From Mariniphaga sp041687215 (GTDB taxonomy: Bacteria; Bacteroidota; Bacteroidia; Bacteroidales; Prolixibacteraceae): a DNA stretch of 64,000 bases. A program made the position numbers and the translations under genes. The first letter of the stretch is position 1, and each line of letters starts with the position of its first letter. The notes below the pieces were generated by a model. That model worked only from the letters and a program-made list of their open reading frames with translations. It was not told the DNA's origin and ran no database searches. Of this stretch, positions 1-8,501 are shown in pieces. The stretch spans positions 8,047 through 72,046 of the forward strand of contig NZ_JAWLCI010000015.1 in NCBI RefSeq assembly GCF_041687215.1, in the 5' to 3' direction.

Positions 1-1013
1 GTACATGCAGCATTGGGGTTATCTGCAAACCGGTTCCGTCCGCTGGAAGTGTGGCAGGTTACACAATGCAAATCACTTTTCTGAATACACGGATTCATTT
101 TCCAGCCGGTCATCGTGTAGTTTTCACCCAAATCGCGGCCATCGGGATAAAAATCAGGATCTTCGAGTGTGGCCAAAGTGAAATGGTCGAAATAAGGTTC
201 CGGTGGCACATAATTTTTTGTAATCGCGCTGCCTTTTGCATGACACACCGCGCACGACGAGTTGTGTTCTTCAGGGGTGAACGTGCTGGTTACAAGAATT
301 TTCCAATCCTCGGGTTCTTCTCCTTTTTCTTCAGCCTCCTGAAAAACCCGCACATGCTCGGCACTCGGCCCGTGGCACGTTTCGCAGTTAATGCCGGCCT
401 CTTTCCAGGTTGTATGGTACGTGTCGGTTTCCAAATCGTAATTGGAAGATACCTGGCTGACATGGCAATTGTAACAAGCCGTGTTAAAGGCATACATCCG
501 GTCGCGCCAGGGCAGCGCTTCATCTTCATCGCCGGCATCGCCAAAATGCCGCACTGCTGATTCGGGGTAGTTGAACCAGGTTTGGCGGTTCATGTCGTAT
601 GCCAACGGGATGGTTTGCAGTTTACCCTTTTCCAGCGGAGCCAGAAACGTAAAAACATTCCGTCCGCCAAGCGACCATTGAACCGGGTATTTTTTCAGCA
701 ATTCTTCTCCATTTTTTTCCAGCATCACCATGGAAGAATCTTCGTAAACCATTGCATAAAATCTTCCTTCGATTTCCATTGGTCCACTTTCGGGCAATTC
801 ATATTCTTTTACAAAACCTGCATTTACCGGCTGCATGGCTTTTCCGTGCCACGAGGGCGCCCATAATTCGTAAAATCTTTCGTGGCATTGGATGCAGCTT
901 TCCGAGCCCGAAAAACCGTCGGTTGCCACCTGTTCGTTTTTGCGCTGAACACAGGAAATGGTTAATATAAAATACAATATCGCGGATAACCAGATAAATT
1001 TTTTGGCTGCCAT
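1..1013 (-). CDS. Multiheme c-type cytochrome, lipoprotein-like (partial, 3' end outside window)
   Basis: The reading frame runs from an ATG at 1013 to the window edge (337 codons seen, no stop). Five CxxCH haem-binding motifs are visible: CIQCH (residue 40), CYNCH (180), CETCH (210), CAVCH (254) and CVTCH (317). A further Cys at 337 sits at the edge and may begin a sixth. The N-terminus has a hydrophobic segment (about 7-20) followed by Cys21, so it is probably an exported lipoprotein. Haem spacing resembles the cytochrome c554 / multihaem electron-transfer families of Bacteroidota, in which a C-terminal TPR region is common; that part cannot be seen here. The likely role is extracytoplasmic electron transfer; the partner is unknown. 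A near-consensus -7 box lies upstream. The cytochrome assignment is firm, the subfamily is not. Confidence 0.9.
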   Translation of the reverse strand, partial: MAAKKFIWLSAILYFILTISCVQRKNEQVATDGFSGSESCIQCHERFYELWAPSWHGKAMQPVNAGFVKEYELPESGPMEIEGRFYAMVYEDSSMVMLEKNGEELLKKYPVQWSLGGRNVFTFLAPLEKGKLQTIPLAYDMNRQTWFNYPESAVRHFGDAGDEDEALPWRDRMYAFNTACYNCHVSQVSSNYDLETDTYHTTWKEAGINCETCHGPSAEHVRVFQEAEEKGEEPEDWKILVTSTFTPEEHNSSCAVCHAKGSAITKNYVPPEPYFDHFTLATLEDPDFYPDGRDLGENYTMTGWKMNPCIQKSDLHCVTCHTSSGRNRFADNPNAAC

Positions 1014-1136
1014 AATTTTTACTTTTATCTTCACAAATATTGGGATAATTTTACAAAGAATGAATTTAATTTAGGGGCGGGTAAAGTCTAATGCTATTCT
1101 AAAAATATAAACACCGATGTTTGGAAAAGAAACAAA

Positions 1137-1234
1137 ATTAATGGCTGAAGCCTTTGAATATAGCAGTTTTTTTTGCCCCCGCCTTAAGCCGGGGGTTAAA
1201 TGTAAAGAAAGAAAAATTGGCTTTAGCCGTTAAT
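1137..1234. repeat. Imperfect inverted repeat (98 bp) in the 1014-1329 intergenic gap
   Basis: The outer arms attaatggctgaagcc (1137-1152) and ggctttagccgttaat (1219-1234) are inverted copies matching at 14 of 16 positions. An inner GC-rich core (gccccc, 1175-1180, and ggggg, 1191-1195) forms a second short stem. This looks like the dispersed palindromic intergenic elements seen in many Bacteroidota genomes. The rest of the 316-bp gap between the divergent cytochrome and dehydrogenase genes shows no gene. Confidence 0.7.
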
Positions 1235-1329
1235 CATAATTCGTTCGTTTAATTTTAGGATTATAAATTAGATGTGTAATTTATTTCAAAATAAGAGTTT
1301 TACCGGAAAATAAAGAAATATAAATAAGA

Positions 1330-2544
1330 ATGTTGACAAAACTTGGAATTTTACGTGAAGGAAAAATACCTCCCGACAACCGGGTACCACTTACACCGGA
1401 ACAATGCATTGAAGTTCAGCAAAATTTTCCCGGTGTTCAGGTGATTATACAAACCAGCCATGTCAGGTGCTTTAGTGATGAGGAATACCGGGAAAAAGGA
1501 ATTCCGGTGCAGGAAGATGTGTCGGATTGCGATGTGCTGATGGGGGTGAAGGAAGTTCCAATAATTGATTTACTTCAGGGGAAAATATACTTTTTCTTTT
1601 CGCATACCATAAAAAAGCAGGAATACAACAGGAAGCTGCTTCAAACCTTTCTTCAGAAAAAAATACAGTTGGTGGATTACGAAGTGCTGACTGACAAAAA
1701 TGGTTTCCGCATCATCGGTTTTGGCCGGTTTGCCGGTTTGGTGGGCGCATACAATGGTTTACGGGCTTTTGGCCTTCGAAACCGCATTTTCGATTTGAAA
1801 CCGGCTCATCAGTGCGCCGGTCTGGAAGAAATGTTATACCAGTTGAACCTGGTGAATCTGCCTCCGGTAAAAATTGCTTTTACAGGTGATGGTCGCGTGG
1901 CCAGCGGCGTGCTGGAAGTACTTGAATTTATGAAAATTCAACGATTGTCTCCGGAACAGTTCCTGGAAACGGAACAGCCTGAAAAACCAGTTTATGCTCA
2001 ACTATTGCCCCAACATTATGCGAGGCGGAAAGACGGAAGTGCGTTCGGATTACAGCATTTTTTCAAAAAACCGGAAATGTATGAAAATGCCTTTTTGCCG
2101 TATGCACATTCAACCGATGTTTTGATGGCCGCCGCTTACTGGGATCCCAAAGCCCCGATGCTGTTTACAGCCGAGGATATGAAACAGCCGGGCTTCCGGA
2201 TCAGCGTAATCTCTGACATTACTTGTGATATTGAAGGTTCCATTCCTTCCACCAAAAGGGCATCGACCATTGCCGAACCGTTTTACGACTACAATCCCGA
2301 AACCGGCGAACTGGAAGCTCCATTTTCTTCCGAAAAAAATGTAACTGTTCAGGCGGTGGATAATTTGCCCAACGAACTGCCCAAAGATGCCTCGCGTGAT
2401 TTTGGTCGCAACCTGATTGACAAAGTTTTTCCATCACTTTTTGGTGAAGATGCCGATGAAATTATCGAACGGGCATCGGTTACAAAAGACGGCAAACTAA
2501 CTGAACGTTTTTCGTATTTGCAGCACTTTGCGGAAGGGGAGTAG
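1330..2544 (+). CDS. NAD(P)-dependent oxidoreductase of the alanine dehydrogenase/PNT, LYS1-like family
   Basis: The 404-aa protein opens with LGILREGKIPPDNRVPLTP, the N-terminal signature of the alanine dehydrogenase / pyridine nucleotide transhydrogenase superfamily. The middle carries IAFTGDGRVASGVLEVL (about residues 180-197), a Rossmann GxGxxxxG-type nucleotide site. The C-terminal part (SDITCDIEGSIPST) resembles fungal-type saccharopine dehydrogenase (LYS1) and its bacterial relatives. The family interconverts amino acids and keto acids with NAD(P)H in the cytoplasm; the actual substrate here is unknown. The gene stands alone, divergent from the cytochrome and convergent with the MOSC gene (28-bp gap). 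The family call is firm; alanine dehydrogenase versus saccharopine dehydrogenase is undecided. Confidence 0.8.
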   Translation: MLTKLGILREGKIPPDNRVPLTPEQCIEVQQNFPGVQVIIQTSHVRCFSDEEYREKGIPVQEDVSDCDVLMGVKEVPIIDLLQGKIYFFFSHTIKKQEYNRKLLQTFLQKKIQLVDYEVLTDKNGFRIIGFGRFAGLVGAYNGLRAFGLRNRIFDLKPAHQCAGLEEMLYQLNLVNLPPVKIAFTGDGRVASGVLEVLEFMKIQRLSPEQFLETEQPEKPVYAQLLPQHYARRKDGSAFGLQHFFKKPEMYENAFLPYAHSTDVLMAAAYWDPKAPMLFTAEDMKQPGFRISVISDITCDIEGSIPSTKRASTIAEPFYDYNPETGELEAPFSSEKNVTVQAVDNLPNELPKDASRDFGRNLIDKVFPSLFGEDADEIIERASVTKDGKLTERFSYLQHFAEGE

Positions 2545-2572
2545 GTAATTTTTCTTGCTGAAATTAGAATCA

Positions 2573-3226
2573 TTACTTCAGATTTTCAAGATGCTCTTTC
2601 CATTTTTTCAGCAAATCCCTGCGGCAGCTTTCAGCTAAAAATTTATTGTTAAGCGCCTGTTTGAGTGGCTCTTCCTGAAAATTGTCGGTGTAAAGCAACT
2701 CAAAAACTTTTTGGATGGAAACGGAATCGGATTTTTCCTTCAAAATCATTTTATCGCCGGTTTTAACCTTTCCGTTTTTCAGCACCCTGACATACACACC
2801 GGGAAATCCGGAATCTACAAATTGTTTTACCACTTTGGGATTTTGAAAACGGATGCCCAGTTTGTAACAAGGTTGGCGGGGTTGAGTGGCTTGCACAACA
2901 GCTTCACCAATTTCAAAAGTGTCGCCAACGTTGATTTCATTTTCGTAAAGACCTTCCACAGTGAGGTTCTCGCCAAACATTCCCCAGGGTATTTCCAATT
3001 CAGGATAGAATTTTTTCCAATAACTATAATGTTCGGCCGAATACAAATAACATGCTTTGTCCACTCCTCCGTGGTACTTGCGGTCCATTACATGGTCGTT
3101 TTCCACGTCTTCTTTTCCCAGAAAAATGGGATGCTCAACCGGATATTTGTAAATTCCCGTTTGTTCTTTTTTGCCGTTCCAAACAATGGTTTTGGGCTCG
3201 CCAATATTTGTTGAAATAACAATCAT
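2573..3226 (-). CDS. MOSC domain protein, YiiM-like
   Basis: The 217-aa protein has the MOSC layout: DRKYHGG (48-54), GMFGENL (82-88) and QATQPRQPCYKLG with the conserved cysteine at 120, thought to hold the molybdenum cofactor sulfur. A C-terminal helical tail (about 170-217) matches the 3-alpha extension of YiiM. YiiM in E. coli uses molybdenum cofactor to reduce N-hydroxylated compounds such as 6-hydroxylaminopurine. The start codon overlaps the end of the upstream TerB-DnaJ gene by 4 bp (ATGA arrangement), so the two are probably translationally coupled. It is the last gene of a minus-strand run from the histidine kinase. The family is clear; the substrate is inferred. Confidence 0.88.
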   Translation of the reverse strand: MIVISTNIGEPKTIVWNGKKEQTGIYKYPVEHPIFLGKEDVENDHVMDRKYHGGVDKACYLYSAEHYSYWKKFYPELEIPWGMFGENLTVEGLYENEINVGDTFEIGEAVVQATQPRQPCYKLGIRFQNPKVVKQFVDSGFPGVYVRVLKNGKVKTGDKMILKEKSDSVSIQKVFELLYTDNFQEEPLKQALNNKFLAESCRRDLLKKWKEHLENLK

Positions 3227-3957
3227 GCGATTTTCCGTTCCTTTTTAATGTTTTCGTAAGCCTGGTTTACCATCTGGAATTTGTCTTTTGCTGCCTTTTG
3301 GAAATCATCACCCAAATGACTTACCTTGTCGGGATGGTATTTCATGGCCATGCGACGGTATGCTTTTTTCAGGTCTTCGTCGGAAGCAGTTGGCTCAATT
3401 TCAAGGATTTTGTAATCGGCATTAACATTGCGCACAAACATGGCCTGGATGGATTCAAAATCGCTGTTGCCAATTCCCATCTCTTTTGCAATGTTTTCAA
3501 TCAGGCGGCGTTCGTTTTCTTCCACATGTGCGTCTGCATTGGCAATTCCAAACAGAAAGTGAAGCAACTGCAACCTGGCAGAGTAGTTCATGTTTTGCCT
3601 GATTTGGCGGCAAACTTCGTTAACCGGAATGGTTTGTTTCAGCAGGTCGCGCAGCAATTTTACAGCTTCAGTGGCCGAGGCTTCACCAAAACTTTGAACC
3701 ATAAAACGTTTTACATAATCCAGTTCCGATTTTAGAACTTTTCCGTCAGCTTTCATTACGGCAGACACCAAAACCAAAAGGCTCATCACATAACCGCCAG
3801 TTGTTGTTCTGCCCGAATACCCGGTGGTTCGACCAGTTAGCATTTCTGCGCTGCTCCCATCAATTAATGAGCCTACCATAAAACCGAATATTGCACCAAT
3901 CGGGCCGCCCACTGCCCAACCTAATCCTCCGCCAATCCACTTACCAAATTTTCCCAT
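3223..3957 (-). CDS. TerB-like plus C-terminal J-domain co-chaperone (DjlA-like)
   Basis: The 244-aa protein starts with a glycine-rich hydrophobic stretch (residues 8-33, GGGLGWAVGGPIGAIFGFMV), possibly membrane-associating as in DjlA. A TerB-type helical domain follows (about 55-165), then a C-terminal J-domain (about 180-242) with the diagnostic HPD at 208-210. J-domain proteins stimulate Hsp70 ATPase and bring it to particular clients; DjlA-type proteins act at the inner membrane. It overlaps the 3' end of coaE by 17 bp and the MOSC start by 4 bp, showing tight co-translation. The client is unknown. Confidence 0.85.
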   Translation of the reverse strand: MGKFGKWIGGGLGWAVGGPIGAIFGFMVGSLIDGSSAEMLTGRTTGYSGRTTTGGYVMSLLVLVSAVMKADGKVLKSELDYVKRFMVQSFGEASATEAVKLLRDLLKQTIPVNEVCRQIRQNMNYSARLQLLHFLFGIANADAHVEENERRLIENIAKEMGIGNSDFESIQAMFVRNVNADYKILEIEPTASDEDLKKAYRRMAMKYHPDKVSHLGDDFQKAAKDKFQMVNQAYENIKKERKIA

Positions 3958-4543
3958 GTTCTTTTAAGTTTTTATCTATCTGAATAATTTCAGGAATAAT
4001 CAAATTTTTATTGTCGTTTATAAGAATTTTACTGGCCAGTTGTTGTTTTTTTTCTTCGCTCCACTGTTTTTGCATGCGCTCACGTACCATTTGTTCCGAA
4101 ACACCATCGCGGGCAACAACCCGCGCAATGCGTTCATTTTCAGGTGCAGAAACCAAAATTGTAAAATTCATCATTTTATAAAAACCGCTTTCAAACAAAA
4201 TGGCAGCCTCGTGAATAACATAAGGTGCATTTTCGTGCATTTTCAGCCAATTTTCAAATGCAATACGAACAACCGGATGCACCAGTTCGTTCACTTTTTG
4301 CAAATGAATATCGTTGGTGAAAATTATGGAGGCAAGTTTTTTTCGGTTAAGTTGCCCTTCCGGTAAGTAGATGTTCGATCCAAACAGGCGAATTAATCCG
4401 GCCTTAATTTCTGAATTCGATTCATATAAATTTTTGGCCACTGTATCGGCTTCGAAAACCGGAACGCCAAGCATTTGAAAAACTCTGCAAACCATTGATT
4501 TTCCGCTGCCAATACCTCCTGTTATTCCAACGATTAAAGTCAT
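3941..4543 (-). CDS. coaE: Dephospho-CoA kinase
   Basis: This enzyme phosphorylates dephospho-CoA at the ribose 3'-OH with ATP, the last step of CoA synthesis. MTLIVGITGGIGSGKS places the P-loop (GGIGSGKS) at residues 8-15, followed by FEADTVAKNLY, the CoaE substrate region. I chose the ATG at 4543 (200 aa) because the family begins directly at this beta strand; an ATG at 4573 would add ten residues and overlap ybbR. The length is typical of CoaE. It lies 16 bp after ybbR and overlaps the following TerB-DnaJ gene. The ybbR-coaE pairing is common in Bacteroidota. Confidence 0.93.
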   Translation of the reverse strand: MTLIVGITGGIGSGKSMVCRVFQMLGVPVFEADTVAKNLYESNSEIKAGLIRLFGSNIYLPEGQLNRKKLASIIFTNDIHLQKVNELVHPVVRIAFENWLKMHENAPYVIHEAAILFESGFYKMMNFTILVSAPENERIARVVARDGVSEQMVRERMQKQWSEEKKQQLASKILINDNKNLIIPEIIQIDKNLKEHGKIW

Positions 4544-4559
4544 TTTGGGAACTTTTACT

Positions 4560-5549
4560 TCATTCAGATTCAATTAAATACTCTATGGAATTGGGTACAA
4601 TTTTCATCAATTGAATATAGTCCTTGTTTGTTTCAACTGAAACTTCAAGGTAATTCTCACCCGAAAGGGCCTGGGTAAAGTCAACAGTGGCTGTAAAATC
4701 ACGTGTTGAAACCTTTTCATATTCGCTTAACCCTACCATTACAGTAACCGCAATATTTGGCGGAAAGAGCTTTAAATTAACATCTTCGGGCAAATTTATG
4801 ACCTGAATCGGCAGAGAGATTTTCTTTTCGGTAAACTTTTCAACTGGAACAATAACCTCTACTTTTTCAGGAGAAATTTCAGTGTTACCCGGATGTGCCA
4901 CATTTACAAATTGTTCTATGGATTTGTCCAATCCTTCAAAAGTCACTTTTTCTGTATGTAAAATGGTTAAAGTATCGAGCACTGCTGCCGGCCCTGTAAT
5001 TTTCACACTGTCAGGTTTCGATTCCACAATTCCTTTTAAATTAAACTGAGGTTTAAAGTTGAGTTCAACCAATGGTGAAACAGGAACTTTTTTCGTGTTC
5101 AGGCTGTCGAAAACCAGTGAAAAAGTTTGAGGAGATACACCGTTTATTGTAATTTCCTTGCTCACCTGCGTTTCAATTCTGCGGATTAAATTTTCGGATG
5201 GCACCCGGTATTCATTGTTATCGCTCTCTAATGACTGGCTGATTGCAGACAAATCCAATACAATAGGTGAAAAAGAAAAAGCCAGTTTATGCCTGAGCAA
5301 AGTAAACCCGTGAGCCTGAACATTTAATTCAAGTTTTGAGGGAGGGGTGTTGGCCAGAAATAGATTTTTGGGAGGATTAACGTACTTCACAGAGTAGGAC
5401 AGGACAGTAGTATAATCCTTTCCCATTACATTTAAAAACCAAAGTGAGGCCGCAATGAGCAGGCAAACCGAAAATACAACTATCCGCTTATCATTTCTTA
5501 GTTTTTCCAGTTTGAAGTAGCCAAAAAATTCAGAAATTTTTTTATTCAT
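4560..5549 (-). CDS. YbbR/CdaR-like domain membrane-anchored protein
   Basis: The 329-aa protein has one N-terminal membrane segment (about 24-41) followed by an extracytoplasmic region with repeated beta-rich YbbR units, e.g. VNPPKNLFLANTPPSKLEL and the VKITGPAAVLDTLTILHTEKV segment. Firmicute YbbR (CdaR) regulates the diadenylate cyclase CdaA. No cyclase gene lies next to it here, so its role in this organism is open. It follows the histidine kinase by 21 bp and precedes coaE by 16 bp. The family call is fairly secure. Confidence 0.82.
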   Translation of the reverse strand: MNKKISEFFGYFKLEKLRNDKRIVVFSVCLLIAASLWFLNVMGKDYTTVLSYSVKYVNPPKNLFLANTPPSKLELNVQAHGFTLLRHKLAFSFSPIVLDLSAISQSLESDNNEYRVPSENLIRRIETQVSKEITINGVSPQTFSLVFDSLNTKKVPVSPLVELNFKPQFNLKGIVESKPDSVKITGPAAVLDTLTILHTEKVTFEGLDKSIEQFVNVAHPGNTEISPEKVEVIVPVEKFTEKKISLPIQVINLPEDVNLKLFPPNIAVTVMVGLSEYEKVSTRDFTATVDFTQALSGENYLEVSVETNKDYIQLMKIVPNSIEYLIESE

Positions 5550-5570
5550 TATTCATTTAAAACCCCAAAA

Positions 5571-7196
5571 TTAGTGAATCATTTTTTGATAGCGGTCTTT
5601 CATGTTTTCAATTAATTTGGGGAATTCATCCAGCTTTCGTTTAATTAATTCAATATCAAAGGTTTCAAGTCCATTTTCAAACTCTGTGCAATAATTAAGA
5701 ATAGGATTACATGAATTTTCAACAGCCATTGTTTTCAGTTCGGCATTAAAACTTTCAATTTCAAAAATGATCAGACTGTCTTTTAATTCTTCCCATTTAT
5801 TCAGAAAATAATTTTGTGATTTTTCCAGAATTTTTGGCAAAGCTTTTAAACAATTATCTGAAATTTCCAGATTAATTTCTGCCTCAGATTTAATTTCGGG
5901 TTCTGCTACATAACTAAATTTCAGGAAACGTTTCAGAACGGCATCCAGGTCTTTTTTGAATACGGGTTTTTGCAGAAAGCCATCGAACAGGTTGTTAATA
6001 CGGCTGTTATGGTCTTTTAACGTAGAGCCGGTAAAAGCAATAACCGGTATGTCTTTCAGTTCCTTATCCTGTTTTATTATTTCCGTAGCATCAAATCCGT
6101 TTATTCCCGGCATCCGGATGTCCATAAAAATCAGGTCTGGCTTTTCTGTTTTAAGTTTGGCCAGGGCATCTGTGCCATCTTTTGCTTCAATGTATGCGGT
6201 CTCTTCAGAATTAATCAGTTGTTTCAAAACCAGAATGTTATAACTAATATCATCCACAATCATGATTTTACACGGAGCCAGCTTCATATTTGCCCCTTCG
6301 CGAAATGTTTCCACACGGGTAATCTCGTCAAAATCTACTTTTACCTGGTAAAAAGTAACCGTAAAAACTGAACCTTTGCCGGGCTTGCTTTTAATTGTGA
6401 TGGCGCCATTTAGCTTTTTCAGCAATCCGTAAACAATTGCCAGTCCCAGGCCGGTTCCTTCATATTCCCTGTTGGTTTGTCCGTTTTGCTGTTTAAAGTT
6501 CTGGAAAATATTTTTTTGATGATTTTCTTTAATGCCAATTCCCGTATCCTCTACGGTAATAATAAGGTTTACTTCGTCATTTTTTTCAGTTTTTGCTGCC
6601 TGTGCAGTAATATGTATATGGCCGGTTTGGGTAAATTTTATGGCATTGCTTACCAGGTTGAAAATGATTTGGTAAAACCGCAGTTCGTCCATAAAAATAA
6701 AATCAGGAACGGTGGAATCAGTTGTTATTTTCATGGAAAGGCCTTTCTCTTCCACTTTTTGCTGAAATACCAGTTTAATATCGTTTATCACCTCCTGGTA
6801 GTTCATCGGGTGAATATCAATATTTATTTTTCCTGACTCAATTTTTGAAAGATCGAGGATATCGTTCAGTAAATTCAGCAGGTTACGTGCGCTTTGCAAA
6901 ATGGTTGTTAAATACTCGCGGTGCTGCTTGTCCGGGGTGTTTTCATGCAGCCACTGGCTGAAACCCAAAATGGCATTAAGCGGTGTTCGGATTTCGTGCG
7001 AAACATTGGCCAGAAATTCCGATTTAATTCGCAGCGCATTTTCAGCATTGCTGGTTGCCTCCCTAAGTTCTTCTTTAACCTGACTTAATTCTGTTTTCAA
7101 GCGGCCGATTTCGGCCTCCAGTTCTTTTTTATTTTTGAGTGTTTGTAGTTTTTTTTGTGTTTGAGTGGATTTGCCATTTGAAAACTGATTGTCCAT
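5571..7196 (-). CDS. Hybrid histidine kinase with C-terminal receiver, no sensor domain
   Basis: The 541-aa protein has an N-terminal coiled coil (about 14-57), then HisKA with SHEIRTPLN (phospho-accepting His67). The HATPase has its N box at Asn184, G1 EDTGIGI (216-222) and G2 GTGLGLA (247-253). A receiver domain follows with the acidic pair at 315-316, phospho-acceptor Asp359 (FMDIRMPG) and conserved Lys in FLQKP. The last 120 residues are helical and could be a degenerate HPt-like domain, but no clear HPt histidine motif is seen. No membrane segment or PAS/GAF sensor is present, so it probably receives its signal through partners. It is the first gene of the run leading to ybbR-coaE, and is divergent from the UDP-xylose synthase gene. 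Confidence 0.9.
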   Translation of the reverse strand: MDNQFSNGKSTQTQKKLQTLKNKKELEAEIGRLKTELSQVKEELREATSNAENALRIKSEFLANVSHEIRTPLNAILGFSQWLHENTPDKQHREYLTTILQSARNLLNLLNDILDLSKIESGKINIDIHPMNYQEVINDIKLVFQQKVEEKGLSMKITTDSTVPDFIFMDELRFYQIIFNLVSNAIKFTQTGHIHITAQAAKTEKNDEVNLIITVEDTGIGIKENHQKNIFQNFKQQNGQTNREYEGTGLGLAIVYGLLKKLNGAITIKSKPGKGSVFTVTFYQVKVDFDEITRVETFREGANMKLAPCKIMIVDDISYNILVLKQLINSEETAYIEAKDGTDALAKLKTEKPDLIFMDIRMPGINGFDATEIIKQDKELKDIPVIAFTGSTLKDHNSRINNLFDGFLQKPVFKKDLDAVLKRFLKFSYVAEPEIKSEAEINLEISDNCLKALPKILEKSQNYFLNKWEELKDSLIIFEIESFNAELKTMAVENSCNPILNYCTEFENGLETFDIELIKRKLDEFPKLIENMKDRYQKMIH

Positions 7197-7372
7197 ATTA
7201 ATTCCTTTGAAATTTTTTCCCGATGATTAAACTTTGATTTTCTCCCTAAAAAATCGTCTCTCTTTGAACTGTTGAAAATAACTAAATTTTTAGAAGTGCA
7301 GGTAATAAATACCTTTTAAATTGAACAATGCAGTTTTTTGTTGATAACCCTTCGGGAACATATAAAATTTGA

Positions 7373-7380
7373 TACTTTTG
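7373..7380 (+). promoter_or_regulatory. Bacteroidota -7 promoter box for the UDP-xylose synthase gene
   Basis: tacttttg matches the TAnnTTTG -7 consensus and lies 57 bp before the ATG at 7438. No TTTG -33 element sits at the usual 19-21 bp spacing, so only the -7 half is supported. Confidence 0.45.
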
Positions 7381-7437
7381 AATTTGATTCATCCATTCAG
7401 AAAAAGTTAAAATTAATATCAATAAAAAACTAAAACG

Positions 7438-8385
7438 ATGAAACGAATACTGGTAACCGGCGGCGCCGGCTTTGTAGGTTCCCATCTTTGTGAACATCTT
7501 TTAAATCAGGGAAACGAAGTGATTTGCCTCGATAATTATTTCACAGGGAAAAAACAAAAAATTGTTCACCTGATGGATAATCCGTGGTTTGAAGTGGTGC
7601 GGCACGATGTTACCATGCCGTTTTACATTGAAGTGGACGAAATTTATAATTTAGCCTGCCCGGCATCTCCGGTTCACTACCAGTACAATGCCATAAAAAC
7701 CATTAAAACTTCGGTAATGGGCGCCATTAATATGCTGGGGTTGGCCAAACGCACCCGTGCAAAAATCCTTCAGGCTTCAACCAGCGAAGTATATGGCGAT
7801 CCCGAAGTGCACCCGCAGCCGGAAAATTATTGGGGACATGTTAATCCCATTGGTGTGCGCTCCTGTTACGACGAGGGAAAACGTTGTGCTGAATCGCTTT
7901 TTGTGAATTACCACCAGCAAAACAATGTACGCATTAAAATTGTACGTATTTTCAATACCTATGGCCCAAAAATGGAACCCGACGATGGCCGCGTAGTTTC
8001 CAATTTTATTGTGCAGGCCCTGCAAAACAAAGACATTACCATTTTTGGCGAAGGCACACAAACCCGCAGTTTTCAGTATGTTAGCGATTTGGTGGAAGGA
8101 ATGGTTCGCATGATGTCCACAGATGATTCCGTTACAGGTCCCATAAACATCGGCAACCCGGGAGAGTTTACCATGCTTGAACTTGCACGTGAAATCCTGG
8201 ATATAACCGGTTCCAAATCGAAAATTATTTACCTGCCTTTACCTGCCGACGATCCCGTGAAACGAAAACCCGACATTACGCTGGCCCGCGAAAAACTGGA
8301 TGGTTGGGAACCTGTGGTGCCGCTGCGTGAAGGGCTGCTGAAAACGGTGGAGTATTTTGATCGTTTACTTTCGGATGGAAACTGA
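7438..8385 (+). CDS. UDP-glucuronate decarboxylase (UDP-xylose synthase)
   Basis: This 315-aa extended-SDR enzyme converts UDP-glucuronate to UDP-xylose using bound NAD+, supplying xylose for glycan synthesis. The N-terminal nucleotide site is VTGGAGFVGSH (GxxGxxG at 8-14). The catalytic elements STSEVYGDP (Thr115, Ser116, Glu117) and YxxxK (Tyr144, Lys148, in SCYDEGKR) are present. The segments YNLACPASPVHYQ and IFNTYGPKM are characteristic of the UXS branch rather than of epimerases. Other surface-polysaccharide genes are not adjacent. The insertion sequence lies just downstream. Confidence 0.92.
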   Translation: MKRILVTGGAGFVGSHLCEHLLNQGNEVICLDNYFTGKKQKIVHLMDNPWFEVVRHDVTMPFYIEVDEIYNLACPASPVHYQYNAIKTIKTSVMGAINMLGLAKRTRAKILQASTSEVYGDPEVHPQPENYWGHVNPIGVRSCYDEGKRCAESLFVNYHQQNNVRIKIVRIFNTYGPKMEPDDGRVVSNFIVQALQNKDITIFGEGTQTRSFQYVSDLVEGMVRMMSTDDSVTGPINIGNPGEFTMLELAREILDITGSKSKIIYLPLPADDPVKRKPDITLAREKLDGWEPVVPLREGLLKTVEYFDRLLSDGN

Positions 8386-8400
8386 AAATAAAAAACAAGA

Positions 8401-8475
8401 ACTTAGCGAACCATGATGCCTTGGAGACTTGGTGGCAATCCTTAATTTGGCCAAAAAGGCACGAAGAGACTGAGA
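8401..8475. repeat. Probable dispersed intergenic repeat next to the IS left end
   Basis: The stretch has the wording cttggagacttggtggca followed by ccaaaaaggcacgaagagac, a loosely inverted arrangement typical of a common Bacteroidota intergenic repeat. It abuts the insertion sequence. The arms are poorly matched, so confidence is low. Confidence 0.35.
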
Positions 8476-8485
8476 AATCACAAAT

Positions 8486-8501
8486 TTGACCCTACTCTAA
8501 C
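8486..8501. repeat. Left terminal inverted repeat of the IS element
   Basis: ttgaccctactctaac pairs in inverted orientation with 10321-10336 at 12 of 16 positions; the shared core is TTGAnCCTACTC. Confidence 0.7.

Noticed and set aside
51..560. Plus-strand reading frame at the left edge
   Set aside because: It lies antisense to the multiheme cytochrome, whose CxxCH motifs show which strand codes.
4544..4573. Longer coaE start at 4573
   Set aside because: It adds ten residues before the conserved first strand and overlaps ybbR by 14 bp.
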